A DNA stretch of 64,000 nucleotides from an uncultured Chitinophagales bacterium (GCA_938023075.1 CALHDG010000130.1:1-64000), one strand, 5' to 3'; shown: positions 9,660-17,993, counted from the first letter of the stretch. The notes: generated by a model not told the origin, from the sequence alone. Made by a program: numbers and translations.

Positions 9660-10640
9660 ATGTACTACAACAATATTTTGGAAACTATTGGAAACACCCC
9701 ATTGGTAAAAATAAATAAAATTACAAAAGACATACCGGGTACTTTTCTAGCCAAATTAGATTTTTTCAATCCAGGTAACAGCATTAAAGATCGCATTGCG
9801 GTTAAACTAATTGCTGATGCTGAAGCAAAAGGCTTGCTTAAACCGGGCGGAACTATAGTTGAAGGAACCAGCGGAAATACCGGTATGGGCTTGGCATTAG
9901 TGGCTATTGCCAAGGGTTATAAATGTATTTTCACTACTACTGATAAGCAATCCAAAGAAAAAATGGATATTTTAAAGGCAGTTGGTGCAGAGGTAATTGT
10001 ATGCCCTACCAACGTGACGCCTGATGATCCACGCTCTTATTACTCGGTCGCTAAAAAGTTGGGAGAAGAAACCCAGAATGCCTTTTATGTGAACCAATAT
10101 GAAAACCTGTCTAACCGGCAAGCGCACTACGAATCTACCGGACCAGAACTTTGGAAACAAACCGAGGGTAAAATAACTCACTTAATTGTTGGTGTTGGTA
10201 CTGGTGGTACCATTTCTGGCACCGGGCAATATCTGAAAGAACAAAACCCCAATATTCAAATTATTGGGGTGGATACGTATGGTTCTGCTTTAAAAAAGTA
10301 CCACGAAACCGGCAAGTTTGACGAAGATGAAGTTTATCCATATGTTACGGAAGGCATTGGCGAAGATATTATTCCTGCCAACATTAATTTCGACATCATT
10401 GACGAGTTTGTAAAAGTAAGTGATAAAGATGGTGCAATTTTTACCAGACGTTTGGCTAAAGAAGAAGGCATGTTTATTGGCAATTCTGGTGGATCAGCCA
10501 TGAGTGCCTGTATACAGCTAAAAGATCTCTTTAAACCAGAAGATTTGGTAGTACTAATTTTTCACGATCACGGAAGCCGTTATATCGGTAAAATGTATAA
10601 TGATGATTGGATGCGAGAATTAGGATGGTTAGAGGATTGA
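9660..10640 (+). CDS. PLP-dependent cysteine synthase / cystathionine beta-synthase core enzyme
   Basis: A 326-residue fold-type II PLP enzyme acting on O-acetylserine, serine or homocysteine-type substrates in cysteine/transsulfuration metabolism. The PLP Lys is Lys43 in NPGNSIKDR. The substrate loop is EGTSGNTG near residues 72-79 and the phosphate-binding loop GVGTGGT near 182-188. The region DPRSYYSVAKKL and the C-terminal HDHGSRYIGKMYNDDWM resemble cystathionine beta-synthase catalytic cores more than CysK, but no CBS (Bateman) domains follow, so O-acetylserine sulfhydrylase activity cannot be excluded. The start was chosen from homology (YNNILETIGNTPLV) and from the promoter box just upstream, rather than the in-frame ATG at 9588. 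The gene is monocistronic. Confidence 0.9.
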   Translation: MYYNNILETIGNTPLVKINKITKDIPGTFLAKLDFFNPGNSIKDRIAVKLIADAEAKGLLKPGGTIVEGTSGNTGMGLALVAIAKGYKCIFTTTDKQSKEKMDILKAVGAEVIVCPTNVTPDDPRSYYSVAKKLGEETQNAFYVNQYENLSNRQAHYESTGPELWKQTEGKITHLIVGVGTGGTISGTGQYLKEQNPNIQIIGVDTYGSALKKYHETGKFDEDEVYPYVTEGIGEDIIPANINFDIIDEFVKVSDKDGAIFTRRLAKEEGMFIGNSGGSAMSACIQLKDLFKPEDLVVLIFHDHGSRYIGKMYNDDWMRELGWLED

Positions 10641-10716
10641 TAGTTGCTGTAGTATAATAATAGTAAACAACAGATGGAGATTATATTAAAAGTCGGATAT
10701 CTTCTTGTATTACCAA

Positions 10717-10937
10717 CTTAAGTTTCGGCAGTAGTATTTATTTCATAATAACTTGAATATAAATTATTTATGGAAATTGAACTTCTCAATAAGGTTAAGT
10801 TAACTTAATTCAAAATATATGGCATAAAATCATCCAAGTGAACCTGTTCACTTGTTGTTGTAAAGTGGTTAAGCTTTTGTTGACACAATGGAACAGGTTC
10901 TATTGGAATAGCAATTATTTTACTACCGAAACTTAAG
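10717..10937 (+). mobile_element. MITE-like element, copy 1 (221 bp)
   Basis: It is bounded by terminal inverted repeats CTTAAGTTTCGGCAGTA and TACTACCGAAACTTAAG. The flanks TTACCAA (10710-10716) and TTACTAA (10938-10944) look like a 7-bp target duplication with one mismatch. The interior carries two related 18-bp palindromes with core GAAC-N2-GTTC, at 10836-10853 and 10887-10904. It has no coding capacity. It is the same length and orientation as the copy at 30212 and opposite to the copy at 54045. Confidence 0.85.
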
Positions 10938-10988
10938 TTACTAACTACAGGGCTTTTTATCTATTATTGGAGTGCCGTATTAAAAAAA

Positions 10989-11135
10989 ATGGGAGCTTCA
11001 ACAATTGAGGAACTTAATGAACAAATTGATGACATGTTAACTGAATCTGAAGCCAAAGTGATCAACTATTTCGGCATCATCACATTTATGATAATCGGTA
11101 TGATCATTTGGACATTAATAGCCATTGCCGTTTGA
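10989..11135 (+). CDS. Possible 48-residue single-span membrane peptide
   Basis: An ATG-initiated 48-codon frame with an acidic N-terminal half (TIEELNEQIDDMLTESEAK) and a hydrophobic C-terminal helix (FGIITFMIIGMIIWTLIAIA), so a single membrane span with a cytoplasmic or surface acidic tail is plausible. It begins 51 bp after MITE copy 1, and its frame stays open upstream through the right end of the element, so it could be the 3' remainder of a gene interrupted by the insertion. No family was recognised and no ribosome binding site is evident. Confidence 0.35.
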   Translation: MGASTIEELNEQIDDMLTESEAKVINYFGIITFMIIGMIIWTLIAIAV

Positions 11136-11165
11136 AAATTAGCATCAGATATAACCGAACACTAT

Positions 11166-11381
11166 ATGTTGAAATGGATCTTTTATTTTTTGATGTATTT
11201 CCTTTTTTTAAGAATTCCATTTGGTTTTGGAAATAAAATGATAAAGCGATCCTTTAATTTTGCAAGCTTTCATGAGAAAATCATATTATTTTTGGTAATG
11301 ATGGTATTCTATATTTTATCAATTTGCTGTTTTGATAAATTACCGAAACTACTAACTTGGCATGTAGAATTTCTATTTTGA
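11166..11381 (+). CDS. Possible small hydrophobic protein (71 aa), doubtful
   Basis: An AT-rich frame of 71 codons dominated by Phe, Leu, Ile and Met, starting 30 bp after the preceding small frame. Two hydrophobic stretches could be membrane helices. The composition is what AT-rich noncoding DNA also gives, no family was recognised and no promoter is evident. It is listed because it occupies an otherwise empty interval. Confidence 0.2.
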   Translation: MLKWIFYFLMYFLFLRIPFGFGNKMIKRSFNFASFHEKIILFLVMMVFYILSICCFDKLPKLLTWHVEFLF

Positions 11382-11628
11382 AGATGTTTTTTTATTGTTA
11401 GTCTTTGTCAAAAAATTTAAAATTCATACTATTCTGATGTCAATATAAATATCAAGCAAATGGAAACCGGAAATACGATATGCCAGCTCCTTTTATAGAT
11501 GTTAGCAAAATTGAAGCGATGAAAGGGATTAATCCTTTGGATGAAAAATAGATACTTATAAAGATACATATCAGATTAAACTTCATTTCTGAACTTGTAT
11601 TGGATTAGGTTGTTATAGGCAATTCAGT
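11382..11628. other. Gap with possible coding debris
   Basis: No full gene is visible here. A 23-codon frame starting at 11479 (MPAPFIDVSKIEAMKGINPL and three more residues) has a coding-like composition and may be a remnant, but it is too short to assign. Together with the two small frames upstream it suggests that 10.9-11.6 kb is a decaying accessory interval next to a MITE insertion. Confidence 0.3.
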
Positions 11629-11636
11629 TACATTTA
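11629..11636 (+). promoter_or_regulatory. Possible -7 box (TACATTTA) for the helical-repeat protein
   Basis: Seven of eight matches to TAnnTTTG, with a TTG at 11610-11612 as a possible -33 element (16-base spacer). It lies 15 bases before the ATG at 11652, implying a very short leader. Confidence 0.35.
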
Positions 11637-11651
11637 CGGAATTAATACTTT

Positions 11652-13172
11652 ATGTCAATATCAAAAACAGAGGATGTATTTAACCTGATAAAATCGCTGA
11701 CTAAAGCCGAAAAGCGGGCGTTTAGGTTATATGCCGGTAGAATACAAGATGGGGATAATTTAAAGTATATTAAATTATTTGACATTTTAGAAAAAATGAA
11801 AAATTTGGATGAAAGCCAGATCAAACAAAAAATGGGTAAGATTGATTATACCCAATATTCAAATCTGAAAAGACATCTACACAAACAAATATTAAACAGC
11901 CTTAAACTGCTCCATAAAGAAAAACGTCCGAACCTGTTTATTCGTGAACAAATTGATTTTGCTTATGTGTTGTATGGAAAAGGTTTGTATATGCAAACGT
12001 TGAAAGTATTGGAAAAAGCAAAAAAAGCAGCTTATAAAAACCATACAGATTTTTCGTTGTTGACTATTATTGAAATGGAAAAAATGGTTCAATCGAGGCA
12101 TATTACCCGAACCAAAACCGAGCCGATTACCAATTTGGTCAACGAAGCAGCACATTGTGCTAAAGCCTTATTTACACGAGTAACACTAAGTAACATTAGT
12201 GTTCGCTTACATCGATATTATATTTTGCATGGGCATTCGCAAAATGCCAAAGCCTATAAAAAAGTGGAAAAAGAGTTTAAAAAAGACTTAGATAAAGTAG
12301 ACGTTGATAAATTAGGTATGATGGAATGTGTGTATTTGTATCAATCGTATGTTTGGTATTTTTACATTCAAAATGAATTTGAAGCCTGTAGTACTTACGC
12401 TCAAAAATGGATTGATTTATTTAAAGCAGATGAACATATGCCAACACGAGATATCAATCTTTTTTTTAGAGGCTATCATTACTTATTAACCAGTTTATAT
12501 AATTTAAAAAAGTTACCCTTGCTTAAAATTAAACTGGCAGAATTAGATACTTTTAGAAAGAGCCATTACAAAAAATTTAACCCTAATACACAAATAATTG
12601 CTTTTTTGTATGTGCATACCGGAAGGTTAAATAAGCATTTTTTGGAAGGAACTTACCAACAAGGTTTAAAAACCATAATAAGTACGGTTGCACGAATTAA
12701 ACGATATGGCAATAAATTAGATCCTCACAAAATATTGGTACTGTACTATAAAATTGCATGGATGTTTATTGCCGCCGGAAAACCACAACGCGCCGCTCGT
12801 TATTTAAATGAAATTATTTATATGCAAAGCCATAGCCTGAGAGAAGATATACAGAGCTATAGCCGTTTGCTTCATTTAATGATGCATTATGATTGTGAAG
12901 ATTTTTATTTGTTGCCTCGTTTAGTAAAAGAGTATGATCGTTATTTCGAAAAAGTGAAAGAGCGCAATGCCGTTCAAATTAGAATTTTAGCCTTGTTTAA
13001 AGCCTTAGCAGATGCCCCAATTTTGGAACGAAAGGCAATATTTAATGAATATTATCATGAATTGTTAAAACTTAAAGAAGACCGCTTTGAGCAACGGGCT
13101 TTTTTATATTTGGCTATTTTGCCTTGGCTTCAGGCAAAAATTGAACGGAAACCAATTGGAGCAGTATGGTAG
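11652..13172 (+). CDS. Conserved hypothetical helical-repeat (TPR-like) protein
   Basis: A 506-residue, Lys- and Tyr-rich soluble protein without signal peptide or membrane segment. It begins SKTEDVFNLIKSLTKAEKRA and then consists of amphipathic helix pairs spaced like TPR or related alpha-solenoid repeats (for example YGKGLYMQTLKVLEKAKKAA near residues 108-127, and AWMFIAAGKPQRAARYLNEI further on). No catalytic motif is visible. Proteins of this length and start are common in Bacteroidota, but I do not know a tested function. A protein-interaction scaffold is the natural inference. It is monocistronic and converges on the short SSB gene. Confidence 0.75.
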   Translation: MSISKTEDVFNLIKSLTKAEKRAFRLYAGRIQDGDNLKYIKLFDILEKMKNLDESQIKQKMGKIDYTQYSNLKRHLHKQILNSLKLLHKEKRPNLFIREQIDFAYVLYGKGLYMQTLKVLEKAKKAAYKNHTDFSLLTIIEMEKMVQSRHITRTKTEPITNLVNEAAHCAKALFTRVTLSNISVRLHRYYILHGHSQNAKAYKKVEKEFKKDLDKVDVDKLGMMECVYLYQSYVWYFYIQNEFEACSTYAQKWIDLFKADEHMPTRDINLFFRGYHYLLTSLYNLKKLPLLKIKLAELDTFRKSHYKKFNPNTQIIAFLYVHTGRLNKHFLEGTYQQGLKTIISTVARIKRYGNKLDPHKILVLYYKIAWMFIAAGKPQRAARYLNEIIYMQSHSLREDIQSYSRLLHLMMHYDCEDFYLLPRLVKEYDRYFEKVKERNAVQIRILALFKALADAPILERKAIFNEYYHELLKLKEDRFEQRAFLYLAILPWLQAKIERKPIGAVW

Positions 13173-13190
13173 ATTGGATATGTAAAGAAA

Positions 13191-13219
13191 ATATGGCACC
13201 TCAAATAGAAATGCCATAT
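13191..13219. terminator. Perfect 8-bp hairpin between convergent genes
   Basis: ATATGGCA at 13191-13198 and TGCCATAT at 13212-13219 form a perfect stem with a 13-base loop, between the stops of the helical-repeat gene and the short SSB gene. There is no T-run on either side, so this is either a weak bidirectional terminator or a 3' processing barrier. Confidence 0.4.
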
Positions 13220-13241
13220 CTGAACCCAATTTACCCTAATA

Positions 13242-13577
13242 TTATTTGGTTTTCAGCATCACCATTTCGTTCATTACTATTTCTGTAATGTATCTTTTCT
13301 GCCCATCTTTGTCTTGCCAGCTTCGGGTCATTAATTTACCTTCTACCGCAATTTCGTTGCCTTTGGTTAAATAAGTTTCTACTAAGCCAGCCAGTTTGCC
13401 CCAAGCTACTAAGTTGTGCCATTGGGTTTCTTTAATCTTTTCACCCTTGTCGTTTTTATAACTTTCGGTGGTGGCTAAAGAAAATCGCGCCATTTTTTTG
13501 CCGCCGTCAAATTGCTTAATTTCTGGGTTAGCTCCGAGATTTCCAATTAACTGTACTCTGTTGCGTAATGTGTTCAT
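13242..13577 (-). CDS. Short single-stranded DNA-binding protein paralogue
   Basis: A 111-residue OB-fold SSB: NTLRNRVQLIGNLGANPEIK at the N-terminus, then FSLATTESYK and the dimer/strand region WHNLVAWGKLA. The usual flexible tail and the acidic DDLPF tip are absent; the protein stops at MVMLKTK. It should bind ssDNA but not recruit partners through the SSB tip. The canonical SSB is encoded at 20226-20753, so this is a second, trimmed paralogue. The start was placed at the Met before NTLRN; an in-frame start 17 codons earlier (13628) would add a basic extension unlike SSB. It diverges from the zinc-ribbon gene. Confidence 0.88.
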   Translation of the reverse strand: MNTLRNRVQLIGNLGANPEIKQFDGGKKMARFSLATTESYKNDKGEKIKETQWHNLVAWGKLAGLVETYLTKGNEIAVEGKLMTRSWQDKDGQKRYITEIVMNEMVMLKTK

Positions 13578-13612
13578 GTTACTATTATTTATTTTTGATT
13601 TAATGATTTTGT

Positions 13613-13702
13613 GTAAACGATGAGGCAAAGATGATAGGATCCTGAAAAACGATTCGGTTTTTAAATATTTGTAGTCGTTTATAAGTAATTATTGTCGTTT
13701 AC
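13613..13702. promoter_or_regulatory. Divergent promoter region with repeated TCGTTTA words
   Basis: GTCGTTTA occurs at 13674-13681 and again at 13694-13701, 20 bp apart (about two helical turns). GTAAACGA, the inverted form of TCGTTTAC, is at 13613-13620. They sit in the 149-bp space between the divergent ssb paralogue and zinc-ribbon gene, where an operator would be expected. Their function is inferred from position only. Confidence 0.3.
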
Positions 13703-13726
13703 AAATGTTTATTGTATCTTAACGCA

Positions 13727-14101
13727 ATGAAAATCAATAGACAAAGAAACGTGTGTTTATTTTGTGGAGAAACGGTAAAAGGCAGAATTGACAAGAAGTT
13801 TTGTGATGATAGTTGCCGAAACAGCTACAACAACAGCGCGAATAGAGATAGTAATAACTTTATGCGACGCATCAATCGCGTACTGCGAAAAAACCGGCGA
13901 TTACTCAAAATATTCAACCCTAATGGAAAAGCGAAAGTAACCCGTGAAAAACTGTTAAGCGCCGGTTTCAATTTTAGTTATTATACCAATACTTACCAAA
14001 CGAAAGCCGGTAAACAATATCGTTTTGTATACGACCAAGGTTATTTAAAAATTGGGGAAAACTTATATGCCTTGGTCGAAAAGTTGGAGTATGTGGATTA
14101 G
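13727..14101 (+). CDS. Zinc-ribbon protein of a conserved Bacteroidota family
   Basis: A 124-residue basic protein. The N-terminal zinc ribbon has CLFC and, 17-21 residues later, CDDSC (ligands Cys10, Cys13, Cys30 and Cys34 approximately). It is followed by a basic helical stretch (NFMRRINRVLRKNRRLLKIF) and a C-terminal domain with YYTNTYQTKAGKQYRFVYDQ. I recall similar proteins as conserved hypotheticals in Bacteroidota. Nucleic-acid binding is inferred from the ribbon and basic helix. The start is the ATG at 13727; an in-frame TTG at 13712 is less likely. It diverges from the short SSB gene, which may indicate shared regulation. Confidence 0.8.
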   Translation: MKINRQRNVCLFCGETVKGRIDKKFCDDSCRNSYNNSANRDSNNFMRRINRVLRKNRRLLKIFNPNGKAKVTREKLLSAGFNFSYYTNTYQTKAGKQYRFVYDQGYLKIGENLYALVEKLEYVD

Positions 14102-14204
14102 GTTGGGTGCAAATGGCTGCCAGTACTCATATCGTGAAATTTACGAACAGAAAAGGTTACTACAATACCAAAAAATTACTTATTCATCACTAAATAAAAT
14201 GGTC

Positions 14205-14350
14205 TTGAAACGGGGCGAACTTGGACGGTTAACCCCGATTGCAACGGTTATGCCATTTTGAATGGATTTGAAGCGCAGGCAAATGGCATTTGAGTGGAAA
14301 GCGGGCTGCCCCTTTTTAAATACTCTTTAGGTTTCGTTTCAAAAAAGAAG
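14205..14350 (+). repeat. Hairpin repeat family, copy 1
   Basis: This copy shares with 37317-37478 (inverted) and 44317-44463 the blocks TTAACCCCGATTGCAACGG, GGTTATGC and GGCATTTGAGTGGAAAGCGG. The ends TTGAAACG and CGTTTCAA are inverted repeats. Internal arms TGCCATTT (14251-14258) and AAATGGCA (14281-14288) form a hairpin. There is no coding capacity; the apparent frame at 14052-14261 runs partly through it and is not believed. Confidence 0.75.
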
Positions 14351-14431
14351 ATGGTACTTTAATTGGTTTTACAACAGCAGTCGCCAATTGACATAAGCGG
14401 CTTTGTTTTTACAATTCCCCTAATTATGCCT

Positions 14432-14439
14432 TAGTATTG
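14432..14439 (+). promoter_or_regulatory. Possible -7 box (TAGTATTG) for the ABC exporter
   Basis: Seven of eight matches to TAnnTTTG, ending four bases before the ATG at 14444. If used, the transcript would be essentially leaderless. A TTTT at 14407-14410 is a poor -33 candidate. Confidence 0.3.
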
Positions 14440-14443
14440 CCTT

Positions 14444-16279
14444 ATGGCGCGGTCTCGTTTAAAATCGATAAAAGAGCAAAGTAAAACTAACTGGAAAGAA
14501 TCGTTTCGGGCGCTTCAATTTATACCGGCTTTTTTTATAGAAATTAGAAAAAGTGCGAGATGGATGTTTAACATCAATGTGGGTTTCCGACTAATTAATG
14601 CCTTAACGCCTATAGTAATTTTATGGGTAGGTAAATTAATTATAGATGAAATTGTATTACAAACAACTGTAGAAATTTCCAATTACAATACCTTGTGGAA
14701 ATATGTGGCGATAGAGTTTGGTGCAGTGGTGTTGGCTGATGTAATTAATCGTGTAGTGAACTTAACCGATGGCTTGTTGGGCGATTTATATTCTAATGCT
14801 TCATCCATAAAAATTATTCGAAAAACCAATGAACTGAATATTGCTCAATTAGAAGATGCGGAATTTTATGATAAGTTAGAACGGGCGCGAACGCAAACTT
14901 CCAGCAGGGTCAATTTAATGTCGAACACCTTGTTGCAAATACAAGATGTGTTGGTGATTGTATCGTTAATTACTGGTTTAATTTACTTTGAGCCTTGGCT
15001 AATTTTATTGCTCACCTTAAGTATTATACCCTCTTTTGTTAATGAGTTAAACTTTACCTCTTCCAGATATTCTATTGCCCGAAGCTGGACTGCCGAACGC
15101 CGTGAGTTAGATTACCTGCGCTATATTGGTGCCAATGCTAAAACCATACAAGAGGTGAAGTTGTTTAGCTTAACCGATTTTTTAACCGGGCGATTCAAAA
15201 AATTATCAGACGATTATTATAACGTAAATAAAAATTTGGCGGTGAAGCGGAGTGTTTGGGGAGCGGCTTTTAATGTGTTGGGTATTTTATCCTATTATGG
15301 TGCTTACGTTTTAATTATTTACAGGGTGTTAACGGGCTTACTGACGCTGGGCGATTTAACTTTTCTCGCTGGTTCTTTTAGCAGTTTGAGAGGTAGATTA
15401 CAAGGTACTTTTTCGAGGTTTACCCGTATTTCGGAGAGTGCCTTAAACTTAAAAGATTATTTTGATTTTCTGAACATTCCGAAAAATATTGAAAATAAAG
15501 AAAAGATGGTATTGCCAGAAAATATTAAACAGGGTTTTGTGTTTGAACAAGTTAGTTTCGCCTATCCTGGAACAGACAAAGTGATTTTAAAAAATATTTC
15601 TTTTCAATTAAATGTAGGTGAAAAAATGGCTTTTGTGGGTGAGAATGGAGCCGGCAAAACCACTTTAATCAAATTGATCTTACGCTTTTACGAACCGGAT
15701 ACCGGAAGGATTTTATTAGATGGTATAGATATTCGCTCTTTTGATAAAGCCGCTTATCAAAAAATGTTTGGGGTTATTTTTCAAGATTTTATTAAGTACG
15801 AATTTATTGTAAAAGAAAACATTGCTATTGGCAACATTGAAGAATTGGATAACCTAACAAAAATTAATGCGGCTGCCGAAGCCAGTCTCGCCAATCAAGT
15901 AGTAGAACAATTAAAAGAAGGCTATGCACAACAATTGGGTAAGCGTTTTACCAGAGGTACAGACCTTTCGGGTGGACAATGGCAAAAGATTGCTTTAGCC
16001 AGAGCTTATATGAAAGATGCAGCGGTGATGATTTTAGATGAACCTACGTCTGCCTTAGATGCCCGAGCCGAGTATGAAGCTTTTCAACGCTTTATTGGAT
16101 TAACTCAAGGCAAAACCAGTATTATTATTTCGCATCGGTTTAGTACCGTTCGTATGGCTAATCGAATTTTGGTTTTGAAAGATGGACAAATTTTGGAATT
16201 GGGTACACACGAAGAATTGATGAGCCGGCAACAATTGTATGCCGAGTTGTTTAGTTTACAGGCGGAGGGTTATCAGTAA
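14444..16279 (+). CDS. ABC transporter, fused permease and ATP-binding protein
   Basis: A 611-residue half-transporter, expected to act as a homodimeric exporter in the inner membrane. An N-terminal six-helix ABC membrane domain spans about residues 30-340. The ATPase domain has Walker A GENGAGKTTL near residue 400, a Q-loop in FGVIFQDF, signature LSGGQWQKIALARA near 507, Walker B VMILDEPTSALD and an H-loop in ISHRFSTVR. The substrate cannot be read from the sequence; such proteins export lipids, peptides or drugs. It has no partner gene and is followed by an empty interval before the convergent lipoprotein gene. Confidence 0.9.
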   Translation: MARSRLKSIKEQSKTNWKESFRALQFIPAFFIEIRKSARWMFNINVGFRLINALTPIVILWVGKLIIDEIVLQTTVEISNYNTLWKYVAIEFGAVVLADVINRVVNLTDGLLGDLYSNASSIKIIRKTNELNIAQLEDAEFYDKLERARTQTSSRVNLMSNTLLQIQDVLVIVSLITGLIYFEPWLILLLTLSIIPSFVNELNFTSSRYSIARSWTAERRELDYLRYIGANAKTIQEVKLFSLTDFLTGRFKKLSDDYYNVNKNLAVKRSVWGAAFNVLGILSYYGAYVLIIYRVLTGLLTLGDLTFLAGSFSSLRGRLQGTFSRFTRISESALNLKDYFDFLNIPKNIENKEKMVLPENIKQGFVFEQVSFAYPGTDKVILKNISFQLNVGEKMAFVGENGAGKTTLIKLILRFYEPDTGRILLDGIDIRSFDKAAYQKMFGVIFQDFIKYEFIVKENIAIGNIEELDNLTKINAAAEASLANQVVEQLKEGYAQQLGKRFTRGTDLSGGQWQKIALARAYMKDAAVMILDEPTSALDARAEYEAFQRFIGLTQGKTSIIISHRFSTVRMANRILVLKDGQILELGTHEELMSRQQLYAELFSLQAEGYQ

Positions 16280-16400
16280 GGTGAATCTTTTATTAATGTA
16301 TGATTAATTATTGAATAACTTCATCATTCAGTATTCGATATTTTAAAGCAAGGAAATAAGTTATACAAACCGATAAATTATTAAAGCTTTAACAAAAAAA

Positions 16401-16907
16401 CTACCGGCAAATAATATACAACTCTGGCGAAGTAACGATGTTACTCTCATTGCCGGCATTGTCCATTATTTGAATATCATACTGTACCGTATCGGTAATG
16501 GTGTTTACTTTTTTAAAGGGTAAGCATTCGGTTTCGGTTGGGTTTTTCCATTCTAACACACACAATTCAATTAAATCGGGTACGGCAATTACACCTGAAA
16601 TATCATCGGTATTTCCGTTTTTTTTGATAGCTGGTATGGTATAAACATCGGTAAAACAGGTTCGGTTTTCGGTAATGAACAAGTTGTTTTCACCACCATC
16701 AAAATCGCCGTTGCCGTCTTGAAAAAAGATGCTGAGTTGAAATTTTTCGGTACCACTGCTGATGCCGGTTTTGTTAAATTCTACAGCGGTTATTTCGGGT
16801 ATGTCGCTGTATTTCGGCGGTTCTATGCATGATGTAAAGCAGAATAAGAATAACAAGGCAAACGCGAAGCTAAAAAATTTATAAAACACACATATTTTAT
16901 TCATCAT
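16401..16907 (-). CDS. Conserved lipoprotein of unknown function
   Basis: About 168 residues with a lipoprotein signal peptide: hydrophobic FFSFAFALLFLFC, then the lipobox FTSC. The mature part has Ig-like features such as FFQDGNGDFDGGENNLFI, an acidic Asp/Gly turn typical of extracellular beta domains. The start is set at the Met-Met pair; an upstream in-frame ATG at 16940 would overlap the preceding TOPRIM-like gene by 17 bp. It is the last gene of an apparent minus-strand operon running from gldE. Envelope localisation is inferred; its function is unknown. Confidence 0.7.
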   Translation of the reverse strand: MMNKICVFYKFFSFAFALLFLFCFTSCIEPPKYSDIPEITAVEFNKTGISSGTEKFQLSIFFQDGNGDFDGGENNLFITENRTCFTDVYTIPAIKKNGNTDDISGVIAVPDLIELCVLEWKNPTETECLPFKKVNTITDTVQYDIQIMDNAGNESNIVTSPELYIICR

Positions 16908-16923
16908 GTTAAATGCCGATTTT

Positions 16924-17457
16924 TTAAATAGTTTCTTCAATTAAATTAACGAAATTTTTAAATTCTTTATTTCTCAACATTTTGGTAAAGTCTATTTCTC
17001 GTTTTTCAAATTGAATCGGTTTCTTCTTGTAACCCAATGCTTCAATTTTCTCCTGTTGATCTGCTTTATTCATTTTTGAAATATGATCTACTTTTTCCAG
17101 ATGCCCATATAATAACCAAATTTCTAAAAATGGATTAACAGGAATTAAAGATACATTTTCTGTTACTCCTTGCTTTTCTAATTGTTTGTTTAGGTAATTT
17201 ACATGTTGTTTTAATGGTAAATCATCAACTTCAAATATGGCAAAAATATGATCAACTCCTTTATTTAATAATGAAGAGGTAATTATTCTAAAGGATGATG
17301 TTAATGCAGCATTTCCAGATGTAGGAATAATCACTCCTTTAATTCTATTTTTAAAATATATTTTTAATAGGTATTCAATAAAATTCGCATTGCTTGCTCC
17401 TTCTACAATAAATCCAATTAATTTCTTCGATTGTTTATTTTTATCAAATTTACTCAT
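16924..17457 (-). CDS. RloB/DUF4276-like protein with TOPRIM-type motifs
   Basis: A 177-residue soluble protein with the motif order of the RloB/TOPRIM-like families: a Glu at the first strand (FIVEGASNANFIEYLL, Glu19), an acidic pair after a second strand (FAIFEVDD, Glu76/Asp78-79), and NPFLEIWLL at residues 108-116, which resembles the NPxFExWLL signature of RloB. It overlaps the upstream PD-(D/E)XK gene by 4 bp (ATGA), so the two are co-translated. RloB-type proteins are found with restriction and abortive-infection genes, and metal-dependent nucleic-acid cleavage is inferred. The low-complexity basic start (SKFDKNKQSKK) is unremarkable. Confidence 0.6.
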   Translation of the reverse strand: MSKFDKNKQSKKLIGFIVEGASNANFIEYLLKIYFKNRIKGVIIPTSGNAALTSSFRIITSSLLNKGVDHIFAIFEVDDLPLKQHVNYLNKQLEKQGVTENVSLIPVNPFLEIWLLYGHLEKVDHISKMNKADQQEKIEALGYKKKPIQFEKREIDFTKMLRNKEFKNFVNLIEETI

Positions 17458-17993
17458 TTTGCCTTATTTAACTTTTGCATTTGTAAGTGTGATATGTATT
17501 CATATAAAGTACTCCCATACAAAGCAGCATATCTTAGTTTAACATCTAAAAGTTCATTAAAATAATGCTTGTTAGAAAAAATAAAGTCCATATCTTCTTT
17601 AGTAAACAGAATGATATTTATACTTTTCCCTTTTTCCAAAGCTTTGGGTGCATCTGTCGAAAAATTACTCATCGAAATAAATACTCCTAAAGAACCGTCT
17701 AGTTTTCCATCTAATTTACCTTGTAATTGATAAATGCTTGATACTGATATTGCTTTGTCTTCCCATTTACATTCAAAATGAAAATATCTGTTTCTAAACT
17801 CGAACATTCCGTCTATTTGTTCTCCGGCAGCTTTATATGAATAAGAGGGATTTAAATTTTCAATCTCTAAGATTTCATTAACTAATTTTTCGAAAACAAA
17901 TCCTCTTTGTATTCCTTTAATAGAACCATTTACTAAATTACCATAATCTTTTATAATATGCTTCTTTGCCCGCATAGGTCGTTGAATCAACAT
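17454..17993 (-). CDS. PD-(D/E)XK restriction-endonuclease-like protein
   Basis: 179 residues. The core layout of a Mrr-like PD-(D/E)XK nuclease is visible: Glu35 in GFVFEKLVNEIL, Asp61 in EQIDGMF, the Glu74-x-Lys76 pair in HFECKW, and Gln89/Gln91 in YQLQGKLDG. This predicts metal-dependent DNA cleavage. It begins 10 bp after the gldD stop and overlaps the RloB-like gene by 4 bp, so it appears transcribed with the gliding-motility operon. The first Met used gives a short basic start; the Met at residue 7 is an alternative. The target and any protecting activity are not visible, and no methyltransferase is adjacent. Confidence 0.65.
   Translation of the reverse strand: MLIQRPMRAKKHIIKDYGNLVNGSIKGIQRGFVFEKLVNEILEIENLNPSYSYKAAGEQIDGMFEFRNRYFHFECKWEDKAISVSSIYQLQGKLDGKLDGSLGVFISMSNFSTDAPKALEKGKSINIILFTKEDMDFIFSNKHYFNELLDVKLRYAALYGSTLYEYISHLQMQKLNKAK

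Noticed and set aside
14052..14261. 69-residue frame after the zinc-ribbon gene
   Set aside because: It overlaps the end of the zinc-ribbon gene and runs into hairpin repeat copy 1; composition follows the repeat, not a protein family.
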